This document shows, piece by piece, positions 46,666-60,700 of a stretch of 64,000 nucleotides of DNA. Source of the stretch: Protula sp. h YS-2021 (lineage: Eukaryota; Annelida; Polychaeta; Sabellida; Serpulidae). Positions within the stretch are counted from its first letter, which is position 1. Each line of letters starts with the position of its first letter. Position numbers and translations under genes: made by a program. The notes under the pieces were generated by a model. The model was not told the origin of the DNA, did not search any database, and saw nothing but the letters and a program-made list of their open reading frames with translations. Where the stretch lies: positions 20,940,352 to 21,004,351 of the forward strand of contig OX457028.1 of NCBI GenBank assembly GCA_949752745.1, given 5' to 3'.

Positions 46666-48054
46666 GGTGTCCTGAAATTATCATATTATTATATAATTTT
46701 TTTTTTGCACCAAAGCAAGGAGCAAATTTCCTTCCTAACGCCTGAGTAAATAAGCAGCATAAATGCAAAACAATTTCGAATAGACTGTATACGGACGTCG
46801 AAAACAGTCTTGGCAAGAATTCAGCCTCGCGATGTAATTTGAGAATAGATCATTCACATAATTATCCAAATATTACTTCCAATCGGAGTAGCTGTTGTGG
46901 CTGTTTACAAAGCAAAAGAAAAAAGACAAAAATCTTAAAATAGGTTATAGCATGATACATTATATTATCTGACGATGCAGACGTTTACTACGTTAAAAAG
47001 GCAAAGTTTTTTCATTGCTTATAAAAATCTATTGGGCACTTAAGAGACTAGAAACTTTAATAAACTTTAGTAAATCATTTACTTAACGACTAGAATTTTT
47101 GCTTGTTTACGTAAGAAAATACAAGAATGCTTCTAGCACTTTCAACTAAAAACAAACATAAGTGAAACATTTACAAACATATAAAAATTACTTATTTTTC
47201 ATGTTAACACAGTAACATGTCATAATGTACACTGAATATCACTGACCCTTCACAAACCACGGAGATTATGATGTTGTGGGGGTGATTAACGTTATTTTTG
47301 AATTTTCAACAAAATACAAAATTATCATACAATTATGAAGAGCACTTTTTTTCAAAACTAAATATGAAACTAGACATATTTTCCTTTTCTCCTAAAATTT
47401 TTATAAGACGAAATTTTAACTCGATATACATTTTGCTCTAGTTATTATAAGGTAGGTTTAAACCACTATTTTTTGCAATTAGTTGCTGACGTCACAACAT
47501 TGCCTACAATTGGTTATCGACATCATTTTTGTTCAGGTGTCACTTAGTTACATCATACGAGCAAGTGACGACACAGCTTACGAAGCCGGCCGTTTCTCTC
47601 GCTTATTTGTTCAATTGCATTGTCGTGTTTTCAATCGTAATTTACACATCGCAGTCCAGTTTGAGGAGTGACTGAGGTAAAAAACCGAGACGCACATAGG
47701 ACGGAAGAAAATTTTTGGTCAAGAAATATTTGATCTTCACATTCTATTAAACTGATAAACTTGTCACAAACAAATGGCACCAGAAAAAATTAAGTGTAAC
47801 GAAGATCTGTGACGGCCGCGCATGGAATGAACTGTTCGGAAAACGCAAAGCATATGACAACAGAACTGCATTTTTAATCCTCACAATTACTTTTTTTCAC
47901 AAATAAAATAGCTGAATTTCCGCATAAATGAAGAAATGCTAACGATCCTACTGTAAAGGGTGTTGGGATTAACGCAATTACCTGCTTTCGCTTGTATAGG
48001 ACTTTTCTTCAAGGACACATATGCTAATTTATGAACTCTACTAAACCGCTATAT
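46666..48054. other. Spacer without recognised gene
   Basis: AT-rich. No exon with paired splice sites and no repeat of note. Confidence 0.45.
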
Positions 48055-48485
48055 ATATATCCACTTTCAAATAGCCCTAAATTCGTCTTAACCACTATCA
48101 AAAAGCCATAACTGCACTTAACCACCGTGAAATAGTAAGTGAAGTCTACTTAACCACTATCAAATAGTATTGCACTCCACTTAACCACTATGAAATAGCC
48201 ACAACTCCACTTAACCACTATGAAATTGTTGGTGAAGTCCACATAACCACTATCAAATAGCACTGAACTCCACTTAACCACTATAAAAATGCACTGAACT
48301 CCACTTAACCACTATGAAATAGTTAGTGACGTCCATTAACTATTATCATATAACCACCCAAGTCCATTTAACCACTTCAAATAGCACTGAACTCTACTTG
48401 ACTACTATCGAATAGTCCTTGAGCTCCATGTAACCACCAACAAATATCCACTGAACTCAACTTGACAACTATCAAATAGCCATGA
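48055..48485. repeat. 31-33 bp minisatellite, about 13 copies
   Basis: The unit is CTTAACCACTATCAAATAGC plus CACTGAACTCCA with variation (for example GAAATAGTTAGTGAAGTCCA). It lies 240 bp beyond the stop codon of the minus-strand gene ending at 48726, so it may be part of that gene's 3' UTR. Confidence 0.9.
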
Positions 48486-48725
48486 CAAAACATCAATAGT
48501 AATAATTTGCAGGATTTTTTATATATGACTGACAATTTAAACAGTTTTTTTACTTCTATTTTAGCGCTTCTCAATGCAATAACTGACAAGATGATACTAC
48601 AAAATTACACACGTTTCCACACATTTTCCTGACCTGTAGCACAAGAAACGTCACGTCATTGAAATATTCCAATAAACAACATCAAGCGGTAACATTTGGA
48701 TCCAAGCAATTACACTGCCTGGTTG

Positions 48726-51700
48726 CTAAGAAACCAGAATGTGACGTCTAAGTCGCTGGTCCTCTTGCTCGTCTTGATTTCGGCGCTTTAGAACCCCGCG
48801 AAAATCTATCTGCTGAACTTGAGATACTTCTTCTGGGTTTCTAAACAAATTATAATAAATCAATTTTGCCAAAATTTACTTTCCGCATTTTATGCAGAGT
48901 GAGTAATTAGCCTTAAATACTCTATTATTTGAAACAAGAATATATCAATCAAGTACAAATTCACATATTTTTGTTATTCGAGATTCATGGTTAAATGTAG
49001 ACTGACGGCAATTCAATCTCTGTGATTCTCTATATATTTCAATTGGTATTCCCTGAATAGACTCACTTGTCGCTGGTGCCTTATTTCGCCCTTAACAGAA
49101 AACCTACCTTATCAGCTTTGTGCATTCCCATTTTATACGTGCCATCGTAGAGAGCACGCCCAAAGCAGAAACGAAAATCCAAGATGGCGGCCATTGTGAC
49201 CTTGGAATTGGGCCAAGATCAAAATAAAAATAACTTGCACCTATCGACTACAATAGGTCATCTATATTTCAAATATCATAGAAAACGGATCATCGGGATG
49301 GTAGTAACAGCTGGCGATTGACGGACAGACGGACAACACCCAAACCTAAGCTCCCTTCCGGGGCTAAAGTCCCGGTTGGGGGTAATTCTAGGGTGCTGTT
49401 ACGAAAAACATTGCATGGTTCGCTTATAGAATAGTTAATTTTTAATTAAACAGGGCGACAGGAAGTTTGATGGCGAAAAAATATACATTTCTTTTCCCGG
49501 CGTTACTGAGCACTGTTAACGGGCTAAGTATCTGTATGGTTATCAAGCGAATCCCGGTCATCTGCCCCCCCGGGTCAACTGGACCCTGTCATCTGCCCCC
49601 CCCCCCTTTTTACAACCCGGTCGACTGCCCCCGCACCCCTCAAAGTGGAGGGGTGGTCGCTTGCCCCCTCCATATACTTTTTTTCTTGGGTTCTTGGCTT
49701 ACAAAGACACAATAAATAAAATTATTTTTATTTTACTGAATGTATTGCACCTCGGTAAATTGCAATTCACCAATAGGAAACTAATTGTAATTAGAATTGC
49801 AATTAGTTTACGGATCAGTCCCTCCTAAGATCAATATTGGTGAATAGATCACAATTGCCTAATTTTTTAAAGACTTTTTTTTTCACTAAAAAAGGAGAGG
49901 GGCAGATGACGACCCCGTCAAATTGAACGGGGGGGGGGGGGGGCAGTCGACCGGGTTGCAAAAAGGGGGTGAGGGGGCTGTTGACCGGGGGGGGGCAGAT
50001 GACCGTTTACCGTATCAAGCTCTTACCGTCTTAAAGTCTTCTCAGGATCGAAGTTTGTTTTTCGCAATCCAGCGCGGAAATTAAAGTTATCACTCTGAGA
50101 TTTTGTCATGCCAGTTTTTGGTACGGATGATTTCCTTTTGGGGCTGCAAAACAGTAACATGTTCTTTTGAACATTTGATTGAAATTGTTCGAAATCTACA
50201 GGAAAAATGTTCGTCCTATTTCAATCAATTTATTTCATTTACCCCTGAATCCTGTATTTGAAATACAGTATAACTCAAAAGTTTGTAATATTTAATTCAA
50301 GGTTACAAAATTAATTTACTTTGGCACAGTATACTCTAGTGCTATTTTTGTATTATTGTATATTTTCGGTCATAATATAGCGGAGAATCACAACCCTGCA
50401 TTCACGGAAAACAAAACCATAGAAAACGCAGTCATCAGCATCCAAACTGCACATTTAAAAGTTTTTCATCATTTTTTTAGAATTTCATAAAAAAAGTTCA
50501 TTGATTGATGAATCAAAATTTGAAATTTTGAATTTTTCACCCAATACACAGGAGTTTTTATGCGACCCCTGATTACAAGGTTCCCAGTAACACATACAAA
50601 TACCCTTTTTCATATTTTGAAGATAATTCATGGCGGGGAATTAATTTTCACTAATGACCTTGCCTCACGAAAATAACTCGCGAAAACTTCTATAAGAAAA
50701 GTCATCACCTCCAGAATCCTGGCAGAATGTGATATTAGCTCGTTTCTTATTCTATTACACCGCATTATAAACATCGATATCCCCAAGACTTCGCAGCAGC
50801 AAATACGGCGTATTCCATGACGAGGCATACCAAGGCGGTGAGGCAAGGCGGTGAGGCACAGCAAACGGACTTACTGATTGGGTTATTCCACACCTCATAA
50901 CACGTTACAAGCTTTTTTTTCGGGGGGGGGGGGGGGGTGGCAAGAAAATACATCTGAACCCACCTGGGAGGTAGCGGCTGTGAAGGAACGACTTTGGCGA
51001 GATTCTTTTTCCCTGCCACTACGGTGTGGTCGTCTTCAGATGCAGACCTCTGTGTCATAAAACAAAAACAAGTACCTGATCCCCCGTTACTAAAAGTTAC
51101 ATAGACCTCTGCGCAACAAAGAAAACTACGGCAGCTAGTACACACGAACAACAGTATACCCGATCATGTCAATTACTTTTATTAGCTAGCCACTGTCGTT
51201 TTGTTTTTGTAAACAAAAAACAAATGTTTCCGCTGTGTCCACCATTTGCCAATTCTTTGGTTTACAAAGCATTTTGATAATTTTGCACTATTTCAGAATT
51301 ACAAGAGTTTTTACCTTAAATATATCTAATAAATAATCTGACAGGAAGTGGGGGGGGGGGGGGGTCGCGACAGGCAGGTTTTACTGTGCGTCTCTTTATC
51401 CCGGTCTCGGAAGGTGGTCGCTGAAAAAGGTTTTACGACTTATTTATCTGGGTCTGGAAGGCAGTCAAGACAGGCAGGTTTTACTGTTCATCTTTTTATT
51501 TGGGTCTCGAAGGCACTTACGACAAGCATATTTTACTGTGCCTTTTTTATCTGATTCTTGAAGGTGGTTACTAATGCAAGCTTTACTTCACGTTATTATC
51601 GTTACGGGGATGTGGGTACTGCAAAGCTTTACTGTACGTCTTTTTAATCAGGGTGCAGAAAGTGGTCACTAAAACAGGTTTCACTTTACGTCTTTTTATC

Positions 51701-54700
51701 CGAGTTAGGAAGGTGGTCGCAATATCAGCAACTTCCTACGTTACTGGTGGTTTTTGTTTTTATTTATTTATTTATTTATTTTATTGCTCAGCGCCCCCTC
51801 CGGTCCTCGTCCGGTATTAAAAAAAAGATCGGCTTTGATCGGACGCCCAGCGATTTTATCCATTCCACGGCCTATACACTGTGCGCTTTTAATCCGGGGT
51901 AAGGAATTTCATCACCACATCGGACATACCCTGCTTCCCTGGTCATTTTGTTTTGCTTACCGCCCCACCCCTCCGACATCTAATGCAAGTACAGCTCTAA
52001 ACGCAACCTTAACCCTTTTGCCCATTTCACGGTGTGTGGCTTTACTCAAAGTGTAGTTACATCCATCATATATATATATATACTTCCATGGGCTGCATTT
52101 GTACTGAAGTTACATAAAATTTTCTCATATAGAACAGCTTAGCAATAAAGCAAAACAACTTTACTGTCAGACCAGCAAAATCAACAGCTAGTCCTGCAGA
52201 GGTATGTAAACAAGACTAAAACACACCGAGGTCAGTCGTATTACTTCTGTATCATTGGGACGGGGGGGGGGGGGGAGGAATGGGAGATTCGGTGAGACTG
52301 GGTTACGATCTAGATCAGAAGCAGTGGACAGTAATCTTTAATTCCACCAACTCTGAAGGTGACCCGACCTGTCGTTCTCAAGTTATCGTGCAGTCAAAGA
52401 AAAGTGTTCACAAAAGGTTCTGATGTCATATAATGTCACGCGTTGAGCTTTATATGCCAAATACAAGAAGAATCCTCAGCCCCACCCATGGACCATTTTT
52501 AAAGCTGTGCCGACGTTTCGTTCTGCAATTATAGTGATGGCGCCACTGTCACATTTTGACGTCATATGACGTCACGCGCTACCCAAAATGCGTCCAATAC
52601 AACTATAATCAAGGTAGTCCCAACCAAGGCATAATCCTACCAAGTTTGAAGCTGACCCAAGTCTTCTTTCGAGAGTTATTGTTTTAACAAAGTCTAGTGT
52701 CTAAACCCGCAATGACGTCATACGCCATATAATCCAAATACAATATAAACCGTCCGATCTATCCAGGTCATATTCTTACCAAGTTTGAAGCTGATCCAAG
52801 GTTTCGTTCTGAAGGAATAGTGATGACGCATTTTCTCCATCATGCCTTGTGCAAATACAACAATAACCAGTAGTCCCACCCAAGGCATGATCCCACCAAG
52901 CTGATACGACCTGCCGTTCGACAGTTAGTCCTGCTAACAAGGTCTAGTGTCATATGACGTCATACGTTGCGTTATATACACAAAATACATTATGAACCGT
53001 CGGGCCCAACCAAGGCATCATCCCACCAAGTTTGAAGCTAATCCGACATTCCGTTTTGCAGTTACAGTAATGGCATAACTGTCACACTTTGACAATCTAC
53101 GTCAAATACATTCCCAACAGGCGAACCAACACAAGGCACAATCCCACCACGTTTGAAGCTAATCCGACGTTCCGTTCGAGAGTTGCTAACATAATCAAGT
53201 GTCTACAACAGACGCCCACAGTACATACACATGCTCCCCGCCCCCCAAACGCAAAGTACAAATGCAAAATGTTTCGTTTCTGCAGAGGAAACATAAAAAT
53301 GTACCTGGTCACAATAACTAAAGATTACGAGGGTTTATAAATTTTCTTGAAAACAATCACTGAACGAACAGAGCAGGTCGACGTCACAATCAAATGGTAA
53401 CTGCTCTAACTAGAATTTCTGAAAATAACACGCTTATTATAGCTTAAAAAACGCATTCTTTTTGGTAATTCGCATTGAACTGTGTAAGGGAATAAGGGAG
53501 GATGATCCCGGCCCTTATTTTTGGGTCGGGGGGGGGGGGGGGGGTAATTGTCCCCTGCGCTTCTTACGCATAAAGCTGATGCTTATTATAGCACAAAAAC
53601 CGCATTCTTTTTGGCAATTCGCTTTGAACTGTTGAAGGGGACAAGGACGATTTACTGTTGGGAGGGGGGTGGGGGAAATTGCCTCCCGTTATTCTTACGC
53701 ATAACGCTGACGCTTTTAATGACTTATTTATTGCTTGTGATGTTTGTTACCTGCATGGGAAATCGCGACTGGCGCTGCTGTCGTTTTTCTTCCTGTTGGA
53801 AGCGTGTCGTGAGCGACGTGTTCTTCTGTACCTCCAGGCTCTGCATCAGGCTGTCCTTCATTTGCTGCGTCTCCTGCACGAGCTCATCGCGCTTGCTCGG
53901 ACCGTCCCACACGACACGCCGGCGCTGGCGAGGGCTCTCTCTGTACCAACAGTCACGCCGGCGGTTAAAGTGTAATGCACACGGCAGAGGTGCGGGTGGG
54001 ACATCGGGAAAAAAAACCATCTGCATCCATCTTTTATTTAAAATGTCACAGTAACTATCACCTTGTAAATGGTGTAAGAATATGCATGTGAGAGGCACAA
54101 GTAGTGTGGGGGGATGAGGCGGGGGTGTAAAGGAAAACCACAGTATTGATAAGAGCTCGTATTTTTTTTATCGACGATTTGAAAGCTAGGTTTATTTAAT
54201 CTATTAAAAATTACAAACAGTTTATATATTTATACTAGATAAAGTTGTATAGACTTAATTTGAACATCTGAAATCTTTGTAAACGGGTTCAGGTTTTCTG
54301 ACTTTGAGATTTTATCGTATTTACAGATGACTCCCAGAGGCCGTATTCAACGGAGCAATTAACGGAATTAGTGATAATATGTGTGAAGACTACCCTCAGC
54401 TAGTGAAAAACTCTCTTATCTTTTTGTAAATATTAGAGCACAAACAACGTAAAGCTATACACAGACAAGCCTACCCGTAATAATATTGGGTATAGTTTCA
54501 CCTTAAACAAAAAGATAATCTGAACAATTGCGTTACTTCATTTATGATGGCTGACTTTTCGGTAACAATTAAGCGAACATACCGGAAACTGTCGAATTCT
54601 TGAGAATACATGTACGCCTTTACTGTCCCCAAAAAAGACGCCACTTTTGTCAAATAATGTGCATACATGGTTACCATACAAGCACCATTCATTTGTTTTT

Positions 54701-57700
54701 ATTTGACCATATTATACTGTACAAACAACAGCGAGTGATCCTACGCATTATGTAATAAAATAGGTAAAAATAGTTACAAAGGCGTTAGCAATTGCCCGAC
54801 TGACCATCTCGCACAGCACGTAAAGAACGAGAGCGTGACGTCAGAATCGATAGATTCATCGCCACATTCTCGCTGAAGTAAAGCGCTTGGGGCTTATTAG
54901 GTTACAGGTTGGCGAATTCTGCCCCCTATTTCAGGATATGGTCGGTTTATAATTATCTATTTTTATTTTCATTCTGTTTTTTTAACCGAATAACTTGAAG
55001 TATTCATTTGAAAATTTCTTTTCCAGAGACTTTTTATTGTACTATCTACATGTATATTCAGTCGCGGTATCCACAAAACTCAACGTGAAGTTAAAATACC
55101 GATACAGTATATAGCAAACTTTTGAAATAGGCTTTATGAATACAGCGGATCGCGTTGCGTTCCAGCTTCTATCTGCACATAAAACATTCGCTCTTATTCT
55201 TTTAATATGAGCATTAAAACATTGATAAGTACACTGGAATGAAGAAACAATTAAAAAAGATATCGCAGAGAGCACAGCGCCAAACAAGAATTGAAATTCC
55301 AAGATGACCACTGTGACCTTGAAATTGGGTCAAGGTCAAAATAGAAATAGCGTGCACCTACCAAATATGATAGACCATCTATATACCAAATATCATAGGA
55401 ACAAATTATGTGGGAATAAGAGCCGGTGATAGAATGATTCTTGAACTAAAGGGAATCCTGAGATTCCTGTAAAATATCAGGGAATCCTGAACTGTTTGAT
55501 TCAGTCATGCTTACAACCTATTAAATGCGCGTTCTTTGTTTATTTTAAAATGTCCAGTTTAAAATCAGGAACAATGTTTTTTCTGATCTTTATCTAAAAT
55601 TATTTCAAAGTCAAGATAAAGAAATATAATGACTTAAAGTGAAACAATCTTTGAAAGAAAGTTGATTATGTAGCCGTGGCTTTAACACACGTGGACGAAC
55701 GGTTGTTACCAACCCCCTCCCACCCCGCTAAATCCTCAAAACACACACTATTTTGACGTACTCACAATAAACCATGCAGTAAGAGAAAGAATGAAGGGAA
55801 TGAAAGAAAATACACCCAGGAAATTTACGACTCCAGAGCGAACAGCTGAGAAAAAAAAACACGAAGAAAATATTCTTGCATATAGAAATACAATCTCTGT
55901 GTTAACAAAGCGCATGCGCTGGTTACATGTAAAGTGCACCCCCCACCCCACATATAGCCCTCCCGTTCCCCCACGCAGCATTCAACATTGACAACAAAAT
56001 ATAGCATACTCATTTCCGTCACCAGTAGTTTCCGGTGGTACAAGTGAAAAGCGAACCCTCTTGTCGGGGTTGGGGCTTGGTGATTTGTGAGCTGGGGGAT
56101 CTCTACGCGAGGGTGGGGGTGACACTTCAGGCGGGGTTGGCGGGGGTGAAGTTGGAGGCGGCGGGATGTTTAACGTTCCGTAATCGACATCACGTTCACT
56201 GAGGGATGTATTCGTGTTGCCAAGGATACGTTCTCGGTTTGAATGACGCTTCATCTTATCAACCACAACTTTGATGCTCGGACGCGCTCTGTGTATAGAT
56301 GTGTGTGTCACGACCGGAAGTGGTCTTTTTTGCAAGTTAACAACTGTGGGTAATTCACTTACATCGAAATCACTCAAAACATGGGACCTATCCAAATGGC
56401 TATTTTTGTCCAGATTTTGTGAGTCAGGAAAGGCACAAGGCCCATTACCAATGTCGATATCTTTGCCCACAGGGATAAGTGGAAGCGACTGGCCCAAAAG
56501 GTGGAATCGCACTTTATTTAGATTTTTAACGATACTGAAGCGTTTGGCGGCCTTCTTTTCGCTGTTAACTTGAGTAGTATTAGAATTGGAGATATTTTGT
56601 TCGAGAGGTTCATTGAGTTTGCTTATGTTCGGCTTTATAGCGGGACTTTTTCGTTCGGCCGCGTGAGCAGAGTTTGGGGGTGGGGAAATGGACGCAGGTA
56701 GGGGCAGGGGTTCTCGCTGCTCAACGTCATAAGACCTGTATAAAACAAATGTATAAATAGCAGAACATATTTAAAATGCACTATTTCTCATCAAGCACGG
56801 TAAAACCTCCATATCAAGTTCATTAACTGGACCAGAAAAAAATGAGATGTTCGTCATTGGGATAGATAGACCCCTCTCCAACGGCCCGCACATGGAACTT
56901 TTACTGTGCTTGAAATGTAGATGCCACCGCACATAGTTATGAGTAGAAGCTAAAAGTTGTTAAATTCGCTCTCCTATATTCATGTTATGGCGCAAGTTAA
57001 GGAAAATCAGGGAAATAAATTAAAATTTTGAGTCGTTCACGATGGAATTATTTGCCCATAACGCCGATATAAACAAAGTTAACGAGGGGGGGGGGGGGGG
57101 GGAGGGGGGGGGGGAGACCGCTGTAGACATTTCGAAAGAACACCGCTATCTTCAAACAGAACAATCCTCCCTCCTAGCTCGGAATAATACAACTCGTTTG
57201 AATAATGGCTGATTACTTTAAGAAAACGAATCTAACCTTTTAGATAAGTGTGAGGAGTAAATTGAAATACAGCACAGATTAAAACTAGCACTATTACTGA
57301 GAGAAAAAAGAAGAAAACTAGCCTAAAAGTTTTAACGTAAAATTTCTAACTAAAACAAAAAGAGAGAGAATTAAAATAAACTGATTTCAGATTGTTGTTG
57401 AAATCGACTGTGAGTAAAACTTCACAGATAAACCGAACAAACCAAACTGTGACCCAAGTCAGTCTATGAATATAACAGATAATGTCAATAGAAGATCCCA
57501 TGCAAACAACATTCTAGGTACAGATATGATATAGTCAATAATTGTGTTTGAAAAAAACAAAAAAACAAAAAAAAACAAAGGAGAAATGTGTTCTGAAAAC
57601 CAGTAATTCAAATGTATATTAAAAATATGTAACGTGTTATGTTTTGTGTGGTGATAACAGATGTTCAATCCCCTACATAATTGGTGAACTTTTTATCGAT

Positions 57701-60700
57701 AGGTGTCACTATATGTGGCCTAAGCTGTCTCGAGATATTTTGGAGGCATAATACGGGTTAGGTCTACAGCTTGGGAACTTTTTGGTGTCAATAATTATTG
57801 ATGATATCAAAATATGACTTCCAGTATTACTTTAAAAGCCTTGTCAAAAATTGACTGGTCCGCGACAAAATATTTTTGAGTCTACTTCATTTAAAGATTT
57901 CCTTTTGTCGGATAAGTGCTTTCATTTGTTGTAGAAGTGCTTCGTTTTGTTGTAAAAGTGCTTATCTGTGACGTCATAATAGCACATTACTGTTGTCATA
58001 TTTCTTTTTAAACACTGATATCTCTAATATTGTTGAACATAACGAAAAATGCATCCATAGACTAATTTTAGAAAGGATTTCTTTTGTGTCAATTCTGAAA
58101 GCCTCATACTTTGCAGCCTCGCTGTAGCGACATGGATGGCACCGAGAAATTATGTCATTATATCCGATATGTACTTATAGCCGACACTTTAAACAGCGAA
58201 AAATTTAACTGGGAGCATAAAATCATGTTGTAACCAGCACTACGATGTTATAACCGCCGTCGATGTAAAGAGGTTATACTGTATCTCGAAAACAACTGTA
58301 CAAAATTTCTCAAAAAAAAAAAAAAAAACCAAACACGTAAAAAAAGTCAAAATCTTTTAGTTATGACCTTTCTACCATGATTCATGACATCAGCTAGTTC
58401 GTTTTTAAGACGATGTTGGAAAAATTGGGAGATCTGCAATACTCTACAAAAAGTAAATACAAGAAGAGATACGTTAATGTAATTTCAAACTGATCCAGGT
58501 TTTGCCAGTGACGTTTTCGATGTCAATTGTACATTTTATTGGATTCGCTGATGAAAGAGATTGTCTGAATGACAGGTACAGTTTTGACAGTGTCCTTGCG
58601 TTGTTGTACAACAAACAACCTCTGCGGCGTTTCTGCCTGCTGTGACCTTTTCGTTCGATAGACCCACTGCAGAGTCCGCAAAAACAGTAGTCATTACAAC
58701 AGTGGAACTACTTTTTTTTGAAATCCATCCGCTTTGTGTTTCTCCATAACAGACAGATCTCTCAAGAGGTCGGCTGTGTTGCAACAACGACATACTTGCA
58801 CCTAGATATCTCGCGAACTGCGAAATCTCTGGCATGGATAATAATATCTTTATGTGATATTCCCAACTCACTAGCAAAATTAATCGTTTTTCAACTGAAC
58901 TTACTCGAAAGAATTGTCCCTGCGGCTCTTGGCCTGCTCTTTGGCGCTTTGCAAAGCAGTATCCCAACTAGATGCGCTGTCCGAGCGACCTTGTCCCAGT
59001 GCAGCTATCCTCTTCCAGTTGGATTTGACACCACTGCTAGAACTAGAACGGTTTAAAAAGGTTTTAGTACAATAATTTTTCTTCTTGTTTGTAAGAAAAT
59101 GTGCATGCAACAGAATGTGCGCCCAAAAAGGACAAAAAAAAACAAACAAACAAATGTTTTTGCGCTAAATTAAATCAAAACGACAACATTTACAGCTTCG
59201 CACAAACATTTTTTTAAAGAAAATTTCGCTTTTGCAATGAGTGTTGAGAAATGAGCGAGATTATACTAGGTTTACACATCTGTTTTTAGGCGTTTTATTT
59301 ATACACTTTTGCTGATAAGTGGTTCATTTATAGCAACTAAAATTCTGGTGGAAACTTACAGGTGTACCCAGTGCAAAATGTAAATCTTGTTTCATTAACT
59401 TGGCTCGGTATTGCTGCTGTTCATTAAATTAATAAAACTAGTGGCAAAAAGCCAAATATAATAGTCAAAGTAAGTGTTGTTCTAGAAGTGCCAAGTGTGA
59501 AAGTGCAAGCTTAAGTATCAAAGTGTCAAAGCTGTGACCTGAAAATCAAACTCTCAGTTCAAGAGTTTTCCAATTTCAGTTTAAAATGCAAACATGAATG
59601 TGAAATTTGTTGTGTACATTTAAAAATGAAGGTCTAAGTGTGAATTAGAAGTTTGGACATGACACTGGAGGTGGAGGTGCCAAGTACGAACTGCTGGCTT
59701 TGACATCACAGATGCCAAAATGTGCGTATTAGTCAAATGCGTCGGTGCATTACTTATGTAATAGATCTGCCTTTAGGTGAGCATAGAAACTTATCAAAAT
59801 CATGTAAAAAAATCGCATTTAAATAAAAAAACATGCATAAATAAATGAAGAAACTAGTGGAAAAAATGAAGCAATGCCACTAAATATGAAGTGCAAAGAC
59901 GTTGCAGTGCTTTGTTCAAACTGTGCATATAATACCACGCCTTACTGTTAGGGGCAAGAACACGACACACAAACTGACATTCACTCTGAACGATCCCCCG
60001 TCTTTTCTAATTATGACTGTGCAGTACTCAGGATACCAGGCAATTCGATTCCTACATAGAGCAGTTACGGTAGTGTTCTTACCCCCCCCCCCCCGCCCCC
60101 ACCCTCAATTCTGTATTATGTGCTGTGAAATAACAACAACTAACTTTGTATCAGCCATAACACCGGACGAATACAACTCAACAACACTGTTAAACATGTC
60201 GTCGATCTCTTGTTTTTCCTTCTCGCATTCGCGCCGTCGCCGGTACTCCCTGCAAAAGACGCACAACTTCTACACAATCATGTATTGCATAGACAGCACT
60301 GCTGCAAATACGACATTTCACTCTTATCACATTTGTGTCAATTTGGAATTAACAGCTCCTGCTCAAAGTTAAGTCTAGCTCCGGCTAAAACTTATCTCCA
60401 AACTCAATTATAGGACTTCAGATGCCCAAAGCTTGATTCAAATGTATTGTACTAATGGGTTGGGAAAGAAAGGGAAGGGATCAGTCATTTATATAGAAAA
60501 CAAACGTAGTAGCCTTTGTTTCTATGACTGTTGTTGCTCAGCAAAACTGGAATAAATTTTACTTATCTATTAGGCTCGATCATTTTGTATCGGAACTGAA
60601 TTTGACACGCTTCTAGTACTTGATTTACAATTATGTATTGTGCTTTTTTTCTTCACGTTTCGTTTTATTTTTGCGGGACAAATAAAGAATAAAACAGTGA

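Noticed and set aside
48719..48734. RFX X-box-like GGTTGCTAAGAAAC
   Set aside because: It overlaps the stop codon of the minus-strand gene and is not at a promoter; a single match is expected by chance in this much DNA.
52550..53000. Clustered TGACGTCA-like (CRE) sites
   Set aside because: They recur with the ~150 bp tandem unit and are part of the satellite, not a regulatory region.
53548..54054. 168-codon plus-strand frame
   Set aside because: It is antisense to the spliced exon 53940-53751 and crosses a G homopolymer repeat.
58536..58967. 143-codon minus frame
   Set aside because: It reads through the strong GTAAGT donor at 58904 into the intron and lies in a different frame from the spliced exon.
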